Below are positions 18,268 to 27,310 of a stretch of DNA of 64,000 bases, piece by piece (position 1 is the first letter of the stretch; each line of letters starts with the position of its first letter). The DNA is taken from NCBI RefSeq assembly GCF_009649955.1, contig NZ_CP045875.1, positions 2,758,501-2,822,500 on the forward strand, written 5' to 3'. Source of the DNA: Heliorestis convoluta. Lineage in GTDB: Bacteria; Bacillota; Desulfitobacteriia; Heliobacteriales; Heliobacteriaceae. Made by a program: the position numbers and the translations under genes. The notes beneath the pieces are model-generated. The model was not told the origin of the DNA and ran no database searches. It was given only the letters and a program-made list of their open reading frames with translations.

Positions 18268-18940
18268 GAGAAGAAACTCCTTTGAAACCTTTCAATACAA
18301 TAGGCTTAAAAATCCTGTCGTTATGAACTTTTTGCCTTGCCGCTGAGTAAGAGTCAAAAGCATCAAATGAAGATGTCGTACCCATATCATCCATCATTTG
18401 AATTACCATGCCTTGTTCTATTACACGATGAAGGTCTTGTTGATTACTCTGAAGTTCCGACAATTCTAGCGAAAAATGTTCAGGCAGTTCTGCTTCTTCC
18501 CACTGCTTTTGATATTGCACAAAGCTTCCTCGTTTGCCAAAATAGTTAATAAACGTCACAAGTCGTTGCAGTCGCTCTTTTTCATAAAGAAGCAGATCCG
18601 AAGTTTCTAAAGCGATGAAAAGCAAGCCCTCCCAGAAAACGTATTGTCGCAAACCTACCGTTGTCTGATAAGACTTTTCGCTTTCTCGAGATTCTTTTAA
18701 GGTTCTGACAAAGCTATTATTCACAATAACAGACTGTGGTAGCTTGAAAGCAATTTTCAAAGGGCGAATCCAGTGAAAATCTTCTTCGCCTTGACCATCC
18801 CAACGAAAAGAAGCATCGATCAGGGCCATTTTTACAGCATAAAAGGTTGGAATAAGATGGCTCTTTCCGCCTGAACTGGTGGAGGAAGAAAGTCGCAGGG
18901 AAAAAAGATTGGAGGCACTATAAGAACTAACCAACCACAT
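18230..18940 (-). CDS. cas5: Cas5 (type I-A-like)
   Basis: A 236-residue RAMP that caps the crRNA 5' handle in Cascade. The N-terminal stretch SSSTSSGGKSHLIPTFYAVK followed by MALIDASFRW is characteristic of Cas5 of DevS/I-A-type modules. I choose ATG 18940 (six bases after GGGAAGTG) over the in-frame GTG at 18949. It sits between cas7 (13 bp upstream) and cas6 (38-bp overlap), the usual tight packing of an effector operon. Confidence 0.72.
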   Translation of the reverse strand: MWLVSSYSASNLFSLRLSSSTSSGGKSHLIPTFYAVKMALIDASFRWDGQGEEDFHWIRPLKIAFKLPQSVIVNNSFVRTLKESRESEKSYQTTVGLRQYVFWEGLLFIALETSDLLLYEKERLQRLVTFINYFGKRGSFVQYQKQWEEAELPEHFSLELSELQSNQQDLHRVIEQGMVIQMMDDMGTTSSFDAFDSYSAARQKVHNDRIFKPIVLKGFKGVSSHGYTSYQGFSSS

Positions 18941-18953
18941 TTCGATCACTTCC

Positions 18954-19892
18954 CTAAAGAGACTCTGCTAGATCTGTTAAAATAGCGACCAATTGAGCAA
19001 GGTTATTGAATTGATTACAATGCACCTTGTTGCCTGGCCAGCGATTCAGTTGTTCAGCGACGGCGATTATTTCCTGCTCATAAGTATCTTTCAACGGAGA
19101 AAGGGTAGGCGCTGGTGTCATATTGGTCGACGTGGTGACAACACCGTTGATAGAAAGCAGATGAGGATGGTCTGTGCTTTTGTGAGCACCATTTATACTT
19201 ATTAACATATGAATAATGCTTCTGATCATAGCGATTTGACGTTTTTTCCGCTCTTCATCGTCAATGACATATTGACGTACGCCATCATGATAACCAACAC
19301 GGTTTAATTCTACGTGCATAACCAAGGCATAGACACCAGAATTGCTAGGTCGATAGAAAAGGATAGGGCCTCTGTTACCGTTATTTTCAGCATTTGCTGT
19401 AGCAGTGTCAAACTTTACATGTAAGTGCGACTCTGTCGTTGTCCGCTCCGGAATACCCAAAAGCCAACCGAATTCAACGACTGACTTCCGTGCAACAGAA
19501 CGCCTCCCTTCCGTAATTAAGACGCCAGCAAGGTCATCGACGGTACAATAAGGAATTACTTCATTTAATATTTGAATGTTATTTTTGCTATCTATTTTCT
19601 CTATAGACTTTAAAAAAGGGCGATCTACATTAATTCGATTGGCGTTGCCCTTATTACAGCCCGCACAAAGAGGCAGGCCCGTTTCTTTGGCGATTGAGAT
19701 AAGGCTTTCCGTCTGAATATGCTTGAGCATATCACCACTGATAGCGTTTGTTTCTCTGATCTCTCCAAACTGATCCACGATATGAACCATGCGTGCTTTT
19801 ACGTAATTTCCTTCTGTGCCTTCGTTATTTAAGCAATGCATGTCTAATGTTACTTGTGCAGAAAGAGAAAAGGATTTAATGTCATTCTTCAT
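18954..19892 (-). CDS. cas7: Cas7 (Csa2/DevR family) crRNA-backbone subunit
   Basis: A 312-residue RAMP of the Cas7/Csa2/DevR family, which forms the helical backbone of Cascade along the crRNA. The N-terminus LSAQVTLDMHCLNNEGTEGN and the following ETNAISGDMLKHIQ block are family signatures. A CAGCNKGN segment (about 97-104) is a local variation. ATG follows AAAGGGTGACC. It lies 18 bp after cas8a and just before cas5. Confidence 0.8.
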   Translation of the reverse strand: MKNDIKSFSLSAQVTLDMHCLNNEGTEGNYVKARMVHIVDQFGEIRETNAISGDMLKHIQTESLISIAKETGLPLCAGCNKGNANRINVDRPFLKSIEKIDSKNNIQILNEVIPYCTVDDLAGVLITEGRRSVARKSVVEFGWLLGIPERTTTESHLHVKFDTATANAENNGNRGPILFYRPSNSGVYALVMHVELNRVGYHDGVRQYVIDDEERKKRQIAMIRSIIHMLISINGAHKSTDHPHLLSINGVVTTSTNMTPAPTLSPLKDTYEQEIIAVAEQLNRWPGNKVHCNQFNNLAQLVAILTDLAESL

Positions 19893-19910
19893 GATTGGTC
19901 ACCCTTTTTA

Positions 19911-21638
19911 TCAACCCTCTTTTTTTGCTGATCCGTAAGCTATTAAAAGCACAATCACAGGTTCTGACCCAAAATCATCGATCAAGTGAATGAGTTGGGT
20001 TATTTCTTGATCTGTAATGCTGGGGCGTCGCATGATTTCTTCATCTCTAAAGGAATCTGGGCTTCTGGCAATTATTTCTGTTATCCTTGCATTTTCAAAG
20101 TTATAAGCACTGATGAAATCACTAAGACGCGCTATGGCATCTTTTTTGGATCCCGCTTTACGTTTCAAATCAGTCAATAGCGTATAGTGCACTTCATAGT
20201 ATGGCCTTGGCTTTCGATCTTGTTGTCGCGCTCTACGATATTGTTCTGAGACAGTAGCTCTTCGTATGGCATTGGCAACAGCTTGAAACCCAGGATTGTT
20301 AATAATATCACTGTATCTTCTGTTCAATGATATCACCAGCTTTGATAATAATTCTTCACGCAGTCTTTCTAATATTTTTTTAGAATCTCTCGACATTTCA
20401 TGAAATACAAAAATTCCGTAAGCAACGGCAAAGTGCAATAGAGTGATGCTTTTGCCTGTAGACAGAAAATCTCTATACTGAAAAAGCAGCTCCGCTTCTT
20501 CTAGTCTTTCTTCTCGTAACCTTTCAAGAATGCTTCTATGTTCTCTTGCGATCTGGAGCCACAATTCTTTATCTTGAAGCGTTTCTATAGAAAACCAGGT
20601 GGGTAAGCCTATGGTACTTACGTTGAGTAACCCTTTGCCGGTGCCTAAGCTTTTGAAGTAAGCAGTTGACAAAGCCGCTATATATTGTTGGGGACTCTTA
20701 TGTTGCTTTTCTACGCCTACGTCTAAGCTAGAAAAAAGATCTTTCACAATTTCACTTGTCATAGCGAGGCTATTTTGTATGTCGATCTGACAAGATGACT
20801 TTTGGTAATGTGGAATTCTAGTAAAGTGATGGCTTAATTGATCAAGTTCTTCTAAAGTTACATTGGCAGGCACTAGGACTGTAATTTTAATATCATCATG
20901 AATGTTATAGGCATTGGCGATACGATGAATTGCTATGTATCGTAGATATTCTGTGAACCAGTCAACGTAGGCAGAAGGCACTGTTGCCAATCCTGTACCT
21001 TTGGGCTTGCTGCGGTTAAATCCCTTGCCTACAATCGGATTAAGAGCTTGTACTGCTGCAAGAGAAGGCGAAAAAACTTTATGCTTTCTCTTTGTATCTT
21101 CTTGCCCTCTGGAAAAGCCTGTTTCTACGTTGTTACCGATTGATGTTATAGTGTATCGTTGCACGTTGGCCTTTATTGTTTCACGAAAAGATTGTGGTTC
21201 AACCTGAGATAATTCATGCAACAATCTGTTATGGCTGTGAAAAGCTTGCATGATGTAGAGGTTTTTGAGTAAGCTATGCTTTGGGTGAGGTTCCAATATA
21301 TTTTCTTGTCTTAGGCAGGTCTTTTTTGCATTTTCCCAGTACCTCTTCTCCTTCTCTCTTTCTTTTTCATAGTCATAAAAGAGGTACCCTTCTGGCACTG
21401 TATGATCTTTGCTCGTCTTAAAGTAGGGATAGCCTGGTGCAGCTTGTAATCTATCGAAGTGCCAACTATCAAGGGCCTTCGCCTTCCGTAGTGTAATTTG
21501 ATAACAATCTCCTATATTCTTAATTCTTTCTACATTCTTAGGCATTAAAATGTCTAGCAAATAGGCAAGCCCAACTGCCTCTAGAGCATCTGCGTAAGTA
21601 CCTGTTTTATGAGAAACGTAAAAGTACTGGTTCTCCAA
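19911..21638 (-). CDS. Cas8a-like large subunit
   Basis: A 575-residue protein at the head of the I-A-like operon, in the position and size of Cas8a. It is rich in helices, and the N-terminal KTGTYADALEAVGLAYLL resembles the start of Cas8a1/Csx13-type large subunits, which recognise the PAM and recruit Cas3. I recognise it by context and N-terminus rather than by a catalytic motif. The TTG start (21638) follows GGAAGTG. No csa5 small subunit, cas3' helicase or cas3'' HD nuclease follows, so this effector has no nuclease of its own in the window. Confidence 0.65.
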   Translation of the reverse strand: MENQYFYVSHKTGTYADALEAVGLAYLLDILMPKNVERIKNIGDCYQITLRKAKALDSWHFDRLQAAPGYPYFKTSKDHTVPEGYLFYDYEKEREKEKRYWENAKKTCLRQENILEPHPKHSLLKNLYIMQAFHSHNRLLHELSQVEPQSFRETIKANVQRYTITSIGNNVETGFSRGQEDTKRKHKVFSPSLAAVQALNPIVGKGFNRSKPKGTGLATVPSAYVDWFTEYLRYIAIHRIANAYNIHDDIKITVLVPANVTLEELDQLSHHFTRIPHYQKSSCQIDIQNSLAMTSEIVKDLFSSLDVGVEKQHKSPQQYIAALSTAYFKSLGTGKGLLNVSTIGLPTWFSIETLQDKELWLQIAREHRSILERLREERLEEAELLFQYRDFLSTGKSITLLHFAVAYGIFVFHEMSRDSKKILERLREELLSKLVISLNRRYSDIINNPGFQAVANAIRRATVSEQYRRARQQDRKPRPYYEVHYTLLTDLKRKAGSKKDAIARLSDFISAYNFENARITEIIARSPDSFRDEEIMRRPSITDQEITQLIHLIDDFGSEPVIVLLIAYGSAKKEG

Positions 21639-21688
21639 AAGTTTTCACTTCCCATAAGTTATGAGTATTAAGTTTATTATTTCACTAT

Positions 21689-21709
21689 TTACTCTTATAA
21701 TACGAGTAA
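21689..21709. promoter_or_regulatory. 21-bp palindrome overlapping the -10 box (candidate operator)
   Basis: TTACTC and GAGTAA arms, with 9 of 10 base pairs complementary around a central A. It completely covers the -10 hexamer of the cas8a promoter, the classic place for a repressor site. Confidence 0.5.
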
Positions 21710-21725
21710 TTTCCATCTTTGTCAA
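21697..21725 (-). promoter_or_regulatory. Sigma-A promoter of the type I-A-like cas operon
   Basis: TTGACA (21725-21720), 17-bp spacer, TATTAT (21702-21697), about 60 bp upstream of cas8a. This is an almost perfect consensus, and shows that the second effector operon is expressed independently of the array. Confidence 0.85.
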
Positions 21726-21881
21726 TAATATTTGTGCATATTTTCTCAAGGGATTTTTCAACCTTTTGTCTTTGTGGTATACTTTTATGAGAAGACCGAT
21801 TTTTTACGGGGCTGAAAGATAAGGTATTTGTATTTGGTTCTCACTTTACTTTGACCCGCTGATAGGGGATTTTTGTCTAAG

Positions 21882-21930
21882 AGCACATAAAAATGATCAC
21901 CTGTTGATTGGGTGATCATTTTTATGTGCT
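21882..21930. terminator. Bidirectional terminator between array and cas8a operon
   Basis: Perfect 20-bp stem (21882-21901 with 21911-21930) with a 9-nt loop. The core AAAAATGATCACC / GGTGATCATTTTT gives T-runs on both strands. It should stop the array transcript about 190 nt past the last repeat. Confidence 0.8.
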
Positions 21931-22114
21931 TTTCAGTAGAGCCAGATTAACAGCTTCCTACATTGATGAGCCGAAAACCGATGCGTTATGTGCAGGAGTG
22001 AAGGGTGTATAACTTCTGATGGAACAGCTTGCCCTCAAACAGAAAATGTAATAATATCCGCATGACAACCATGATGCCAATGCCGACAAGGAAGGGGGAG
22101 CGACACAAGCAAAA

Positions 22115-24261
22115 GTTTCAATTCCGCAAGCGGAATAACCTTCATTGGAGCGCAATGGCATCCAATGAGTAACGCAAGGACGATTAGTTTCAATTCCGCA
22201 AGCGGAATAACCTTCATTGGAGCTCAATCGACTAGCTGAAACACCGATGTCCTTAGAGTTTCAATTCCGCAAGCGGAATAACCTTCATTGGAGCTCTGCC
22301 TTCCAAATTGGAACGCCTCGGCTCTCGTCTCGTTTCAATTCCGCAAGCGGAATAACCTTCATTGGAGCCGCAATGGCGCCGTCTACCTCACCACCTGCGG
22401 CAATGTTTCAATTCCGCAAGCGGAATAACCTTCATTGGAGCTTTGAGTACATCAGAAAATTCAAGATGTTGGAAAAAGAGGTTTCAATTCCGCAAGCGGA
22501 ATAACCTTCATTGGAGCGGACAAGGTAACACTATCAATCGATTCATAATCAAAGTTTCAATTCCGCAAGCGGAATAACCTTCATTGGAGCTGGTAGTTGT
22601 TCGGGAGTGAAGTGCAATAGGGGTGAGTTTCAATTCCGCAAGCGGAATAACCTTCATTGGAGCAGGTGAAAATCCATGCTACCGGTACCCGTGAGCCTTG
22701 TTTCAATTCCGCAAGCGGAATAACCTTCATTGGAGCTCAACCTGACCGTGTGATGCCGTAGCCGGTTTACGAGTTTCAATTCCGCAAGCGGAATAACCTT
22801 CATTGGAGCTCAACCTGACCGTGTGATGCCGTAGCCGGTTTACGAGTTTCAATTCCGCAAGCGGAATAACCTTCATTGGAGCAAGTCGAAGTATGCGCCG
22901 AGCTGCTAGAGATCATTGTTTCAATTCCGCAAGCGGAATAACCTTCATTGGAGCCTTGAGGCTGTAGGAGCAATGGAATCGCTCGGTGTGTTTCAATTCC
23001 GCAAGCGGAATAACCTTCATTGGAGCCTTGAGGCTGTAGGAGCAATGGAATCGCTCGGTGTGTTTCAATTCCGCAAGCGGAATAACCTTCATTGGAGCCA
23101 AGCTCTAGTTGACTGACATAGAAGAGATAATCCGGTTTCAATTCCGCAAGCGGAATAACCTTCATTGGAGCAGGTAGGCATGGCATGATTAGCTTCATGG
23201 TCAAAGTTTCAATTCCGCAAGCGGAATAACCTTCATTGGAGCTGCGATATATGCAAGGAGAAGTGCAAATGATAGATAGTTTCAATTCCGCAAGCGGAAT
23301 AACCTTCATTGGAGCTCTAACGCTTTCAATATCCTAGACTGTTCTGCTTTGTTTCAATTCCGCAAGCGGAATAACCTTCATTGGAGCCAAAGATAAATTC
23401 CGTGTCGTTCTTGAAAATCAAGTTTCAATTCCGCAAGCGGAATAACCTTCATTGGAGCGTAATTGATAAACTCTTTAGGATAGCGACAAAGAGAAGTTTC
23501 AATTCCGCAAGCGGAATAACCTTCATTGGAGCAAAGCCTGCACCCATAATGCAGCCTAGCAAAGCTAGTTTCAATTCCGCAAGCGGAATAACCTTCATTG
23601 GAGCGTTTTATGTATTCGTGTGATATTGGCAGCATATCGGTTTCAATTCCGCAAGCGGAATAACCTTCATTGGAGCTCAACTTTCACTCTTTCGCCTCCA
23701 ACTGTTTCTTAATGTTTCAATTCCGCAAGCGGAATAACCTTCATTGGAGCCTGTACTTGCTTATCGCTGTATGGAGACTTGTCCAAGTTTCAATTCCGCA
23801 AGCGGAATAACCTTCATTGGAGCAGAGCGAGAGTGGAAAGCAAAGTGGAAAACTAACTACGTTTCAATTCCGCAAGCGGAATAACCTTCATTGGAGCCGT
23901 GATATAATCTTATATGCGTGATACTCATTTAGGTTTCAATTCCGCAAGCGGAATAACCTTCATTGGAGCGCAAGCGCTGATAAGGATCTAGTCATCGCCA
24001 AGAAAGTTTCAATTCCGCAAGCGGAATAACCTTCATTGGAGCTAAAGAAATCGTGTTCTGCATTGTATCTAATTTCAAGTTTCAATTCCGCAAGCGGAAT
24101 AACCTTCATTGGAGCTTATCAATGGTGTAAACACGTCTAATATATCATCATTGTTTCAATTCCGCAAGCGGAATAACCTTCATTGGAGCTAGCACTTGAT
24201 GGTCGTGTAACAGTTTGGAGTTTTGTTTCAATTCCGCAAGCGGAATAACCTTCATTGGAGC
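22115..24261 (-). CRISPR. CRISPR array, 30 repeats of 37 bp, 29 spacers
   Basis: Thirty identical 37-bp repeats start at 22115, 22187, 22258 and onward to 24225, with spacers of 34-39 bp. On the transcribed (minus) strand the repeat begins GCTCCAATGAAGG and ends GCGGAATTGAAAC. It contains the hairpin ATTCCG-CTTG-CGGAAT and gives the standard ATTGAAAC 5' handle, so the leader is at the high-coordinate end beside cas2. No degenerate terminal repeat is present. Two spacers are tandemly duplicated (22737-22772 = 22810-22845; 22955-22989 = 23027-23061). I could match no spacer to the window. Confidence 0.98.
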
Positions 24262-24338
24262 TCCCCTTTGTAGAAACACTGATACTACAGGCCTATTCTT
24301 CACTTTTCCGAGAGGGTCTTTATCTGAAGCGATATATA

Positions 24339-24367
24339 ATTATAAAGCTTAGATCTTTATGCGTAAA
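24339..24367 (-). promoter_or_regulatory. Array promoter in the leader
   Basis: TTTACG (24367-24362), 17-bp spacer, perfect TATAAT (24344-24339). Transcription would start near 24332, about 70 nt before the first repeat. Confidence 0.8.
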
Positions 24368-24399
24368 CTCTCGTAAAATCCTATATACGACAAGGTTTA

Positions 24400-24457
24400 T
24401 AGAAAATCCGAGAGGCGCCAAGGATTTTCTTGTCTACACAGGCTCTCGGATTTTCTA
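24400..24457. repeat. 15-bp inverted repeat at the cas2/leader boundary
   Basis: TAGAAAATCCGAGAG (24400-24414) and its perfect complement (24443-24457) flank 28 bp. It lies 12 bp past cas2. It may be an inefficient terminator for the cas operon or a binding site for leader proteins. Confidence 0.7.
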
Positions 24458-24468
24458 TACCAATTATT

Positions 24469-24750
24469 TTAAATGATAAACACACTTTCATCTCTCGGCT
24501 GAGTGCCTCCAATGCGATCAATTTTTTCTTTACAATCGTCGCAGAGCGTATAAAAACGAATGCTATCTTCTTGATAATTGATAATCTTGTCCAATCGATT
24601 CCTTAGTTTCAAATATTGCTCTTTCGTAAGATTGCATTCAAATACACTATATTGCATCCATTCTCCATAGGACTTTAATGCTTTAAGTACTTTTCCACGT
24701 CGTTTGTCGTTCGGAATATCGTAGGATACTACGATAAGCAATTTCGTCAT
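24469..24750 (-). CDS. cas2: Cas2 adaptation protein
   Basis: A 93-residue ferredoxin-fold protein that forms the Cas1-Cas2 integrase. The N-terminal strand with the conserved Asp reads LLIVVSYDIPNDKRRGKV (residues 4-21), and length is typical. ATG follows AAGGTGGG. It is the last gene of the I-D operon, before the leader; it lies 30 bp beyond the restored cas1 stop. Confidence 0.92.
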   Translation of the reverse strand: MTKLLIVVSYDIPNDKRRGKVLKALKSYGEWMQYSVFECNLTKEQYLKLRNRLDKIINYQEDSIRFYTLCDDCKEKIDRIGGTQPRDESVFII

Positions 24751-24780
24751 CCCACCTTTTTATTCCTTCCTTGGTTAACT

Positions 24781-25777
24781 TTATTTTGCTCTGAAAGGTA
24801 TATATTTTTCTGTTTCTCCTGTTATCCATTTTGCTAAAATTCTTCCTTGCAGTTCAAAACATCGACTATAGGTAATCTTATAGTTAAAGATTGGATGATT
24901 GACTGCTGTGTTTTTTCTTTCTTCAAATTTTCGGTAAAACTCTTTTTTTTACACTATCTTTCAGTGAACAAACACCAAGATCGATATCAAAGTCTTTTTC
25001 AGTAATCATATTGTTGTTAATCATGCTAATCACAACAGAGTCTACAATGATTGTTCTAAATTCTTCCACTAGATCCAAAGCAAGCGATGCACGTCCATAT
25101 CGATCACCGTGAAGAAAACCTATATAAGGGTCAAGGCCAACAATCGCTAAAGCGCTTTGTATGTTATGGGTTAACAAAGTATAACCTAATCCAAGCAAAG
25201 CATTCACTGGATCAGTGGGTGGACGTCGAATACGTTTTGCAAAACCAAAATCATTTTTCAAGATTTCAGGGAACACCTGAAAATAGATAGCAGCTGCATT
25301 TCCTTCATATCCTCTGATCTCATCAAGTGTTTCTACACGGTTCAATCCTTTTTTGGTCTTTTTGATGCTTTGAATTGCTTCTGAAAGTTTTTTGTGTGGA
25401 GAAGCACGATGTTGGCGGGCCAAGAACGTGATCTGATTGTTGATTTTTCCATTTATAATTCTTTTGGCTACTTCTACCCTTGCTTTTGGATCTTGATAGA
25501 TTTTATGTTGTGCGATGCGAAGCAAACCATTTCTAGAGTCGGGCGCTTCATATCTCCCTAAGTAATTTCCATATTGGGAAAGAAAGCAAATATTTATTTT
25601 TCTCTCCATTAGTTCTGCCACTGTTGGGGCTGTTACTGTGACATTTCCAACGATAACGATCTGATCTATTTTTATAATAGGAACGTCTATTAGAACATCT
25701 TTTTCTAATGTTACTACCAGTCGTTCATCTGTTTTTCGTAAAGTAGAGCGTTGCTCTGTGATATAAAGTGTACTCAT
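24781..25777 (-). pseudogene. cas1: Cas1 integrase, C-terminus displaced by a single-base frameshift
   Basis: The open frame (25777 to 24923, 284 aa) holds the integrase core. Catalytic Glu is in RGYEGNAA, and the conserved His, Asp and Glu lie in GFLHGDRYGR and LALDLVEEFR. At a run of eight A (24950-24943) the frame shifts. Dropping one A restores VKKEFYRKFEERKN and 48 more typical Cas1 residues to a TAA at 24781-24783, total 331 aa, the normal length. The truncated protein lacks the C-terminal helix. Possibilities are real inactivation, transcriptional slippage on the A8 run, or an assembly error. It overlaps nothing and lies 2 bp after cas4. Confidence 0.88.
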
Positions 25778-25779
25778 TT

Positions 25780-26388
25780 TTAACCCTCCTTTGCCTTGCT
25801 TTCTTCCTGCACTGCCTTACGTATCATAGTAACTTCTCGAGGTAAACATCTTTCTATCAAGCTACATCCTGAACATCGAGGTCCATACTTCTGCACAGGT
25901 CTTTCTGCTGTTATAAACATTTGTTGAACTGCTTGAATTACTTCTTGGGTTTTAAGTCTTAGTTCTTGATCAAAGGTAACTTGTAGACGTAGCCGCGAGC
26001 CAAAATAATAAAGAAAACCATATTCTATTCTTTTGTCTAACATGTATTCTAAAGCTAGTGCTTGTGCACAGAGTTGGACTTCATCGTTTTGCCATTTACC
26101 ACGACGACCTTTTTTATACTCTACAGGATACGTTAAATTCCCTTTTTCCTCTACCAAATCACTTTTCCCGATTATTCCCAGCTCTTCATGGTATAATTTT
26201 ACTGCTCGGTGCTTTAAAATACCTTCTCTACCTAGAATGCCAGGCATATCTACATTTTGATGTAGAAAAGTACCCGTTAATGTATGTTCATTATCAATGT
26301 ATTCACCACAAATGTACTCTAGATAACAACGAAAAGGACAATATGAATAGGCATTGAGTGCCGATATTGGTACAATGATGGGTTCCAC
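25780..26388 (-). CDS. cas4: Cas4 exonuclease
   Basis: A 202-residue RecB-family nuclease that trims prespacers and selects the PAM end. The iron-sulfur cysteines are Cys in SYCPFRCYLEY (N-terminal) and CSGCSLIERC (about residues 172-181). The RecB E-x-K motif is in PVEYKKGRR (about 90). GTG start after AAAGGGAGGTG. It is intact, unlike the csa1-like paralogue at 16.1 kb. It sits directly upstream of cas1. Confidence 0.92.
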   Translation of the reverse strand: MEPIIVPISALNAYSYCPFRCYLEYICGEYIDNEHTLTGTFLHQNVDMPGILGREGILKHRAVKLYHEELGIIGKSDLVEEKGNLTYPVEYKKGRRGKWQNDEVQLCAQALALEYMLDKRIEYGFLYYFGSRLRLQVTFDQELRLKTQEVIQAVQQMFITAERPVQKYGPRCSGCSLIERCLPREVTMIRKAVQEESKAKEG

Positions 26389-26437
26389 AAAGTTTCACCT
26401 CCCTTTAAAATCTTTTTTTAACTATAGAAAGTAGTTC

Positions 26438-27307
26438 CTATGGTTTTCTTTGTACTTTTATCGTTTGCCCCAAACCCATGGTACTTTTATAGCCACAACC
26501 AGCAAATTGGCCAAACCGTACTAAAAGATCGAAGAGATATCGCATATGTGCTGGAAAACGGTGCCAGTCTAGCCGTATCCAACCTACTGAGCCTTTGATC
26601 ATATACTTTCCATAATCAATTGTAACTGTTTTTAAGTTGTAATCTGATATGGCTACTTCTTGGTTGATTTTGTCTAGCAATGAAGCTTCGTGAGGGTTCT
26701 TTGGTGATTCCATAGCTTCTCTTTGTCCTAGAAGCAAATGTGTTGGGGCAAAGTTTTCCCATTTTAATAGCCAGCTTTTGAACATAAGCTCGGGATCGGG
26801 AAAAGGGTAGTTAATGTTACCGCGTCGAAAAGACAGTGGCGTTACAATACGAATTTCACAACCATTGCTGGCGACTGCTTCATTAAGTAATTGTTCATAT
26901 GTTGTCGTTTGGCACCATCTATCTGTATCGTTGAAAGTCGCTTGCCAGGTGCGCAGCATGACTTGGTTTTTGCCTAACGTAATTAGAGGATTGCTCGACT
27001 CTGTGAAATTTTGGGTATAATAAAGCAAACTTTTGTTAAATGCTTCTGCGACTTTACGATCTAAGAAGGTAATGCGAACTGTGTACTCCTGTCCTTGTCT
27101 CAAAATCGTTGGTTTGTTTGTACTTAGTAGTTCTGGTGTCAAACCGATTGTGAACGGTTTGACACCAGAAACATTGTGAAGTTCTGTTGCCAGAGCAGGA
27201 TCGTTTTGAGCAATCATTTGCAGTAGTACAGCATGCCAGTGACGAGCCATCTGGTTAGCTGGTTCCGTTTTCTGAGGTATAAAGGTTAGTTTACCGGCAA
27301 CAAGCAT
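26438..27307 (-). CDS. cas6: Cas6d pre-crRNA endoribonuclease (type I-D)
   Basis: A 289-residue two-ferredoxin-fold RAMP. The C-terminal glycine-rich loop FAGCGYKSTMGLGQ is the Cas6 signature. It cuts at the base of the repeat hairpin and leaves the ATTGAAAC handle. The start is 4 bp beyond the csc1 stop, with AAAAGGAGTTAA upstream. It is the natural processor for this array; a second Cas6 of another subfamily is encoded at 17.2 kb. Confidence 0.9.
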   Translation of the reverse strand: MLVAGKLTFIPQKTEPANQMARHWHAVLLQMIAQNDPALATELHNVSGVKPFTIGLTPELLSTNKPTILRQGQEYTVRITFLDRKVAEAFNKSLLYYTQNFTESSNPLITLGKNQVMLRTWQATFNDTDRWCQTTTYEQLLNEAVASNGCEIRIVTPLSFRRGNINYPFPDPELMFKSWLLKWENFAPTHLLLGQREAMESPKNPHEASLLDKINQEVAISDYNLKTVTIDYGKYMIKGSVGWIRLDWHRFPAHMRYLFDLLVRFGQFAGCGYKSTMGLGQTIKVQRKP

Positions 27308-27310
27308 GAC

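Larger units (their letters stand above)
24262..24468 (-). promoter_or_regulatory. CRISPR leader
   Basis: 207 bp between the leader-proximal repeat and the cas2 stop codon, AT-rich, on the transcribed side. It contains the array promoter and a large inverted repeat, listed separately. Confidence 0.8.

Noticed and set aside
22035-23680. Many overlapping ORFs with repeated MKVIPLAELK or FNSASGITFIGA peptides
   Set aside because: They are translations of the 37-bp CRISPR repeats.
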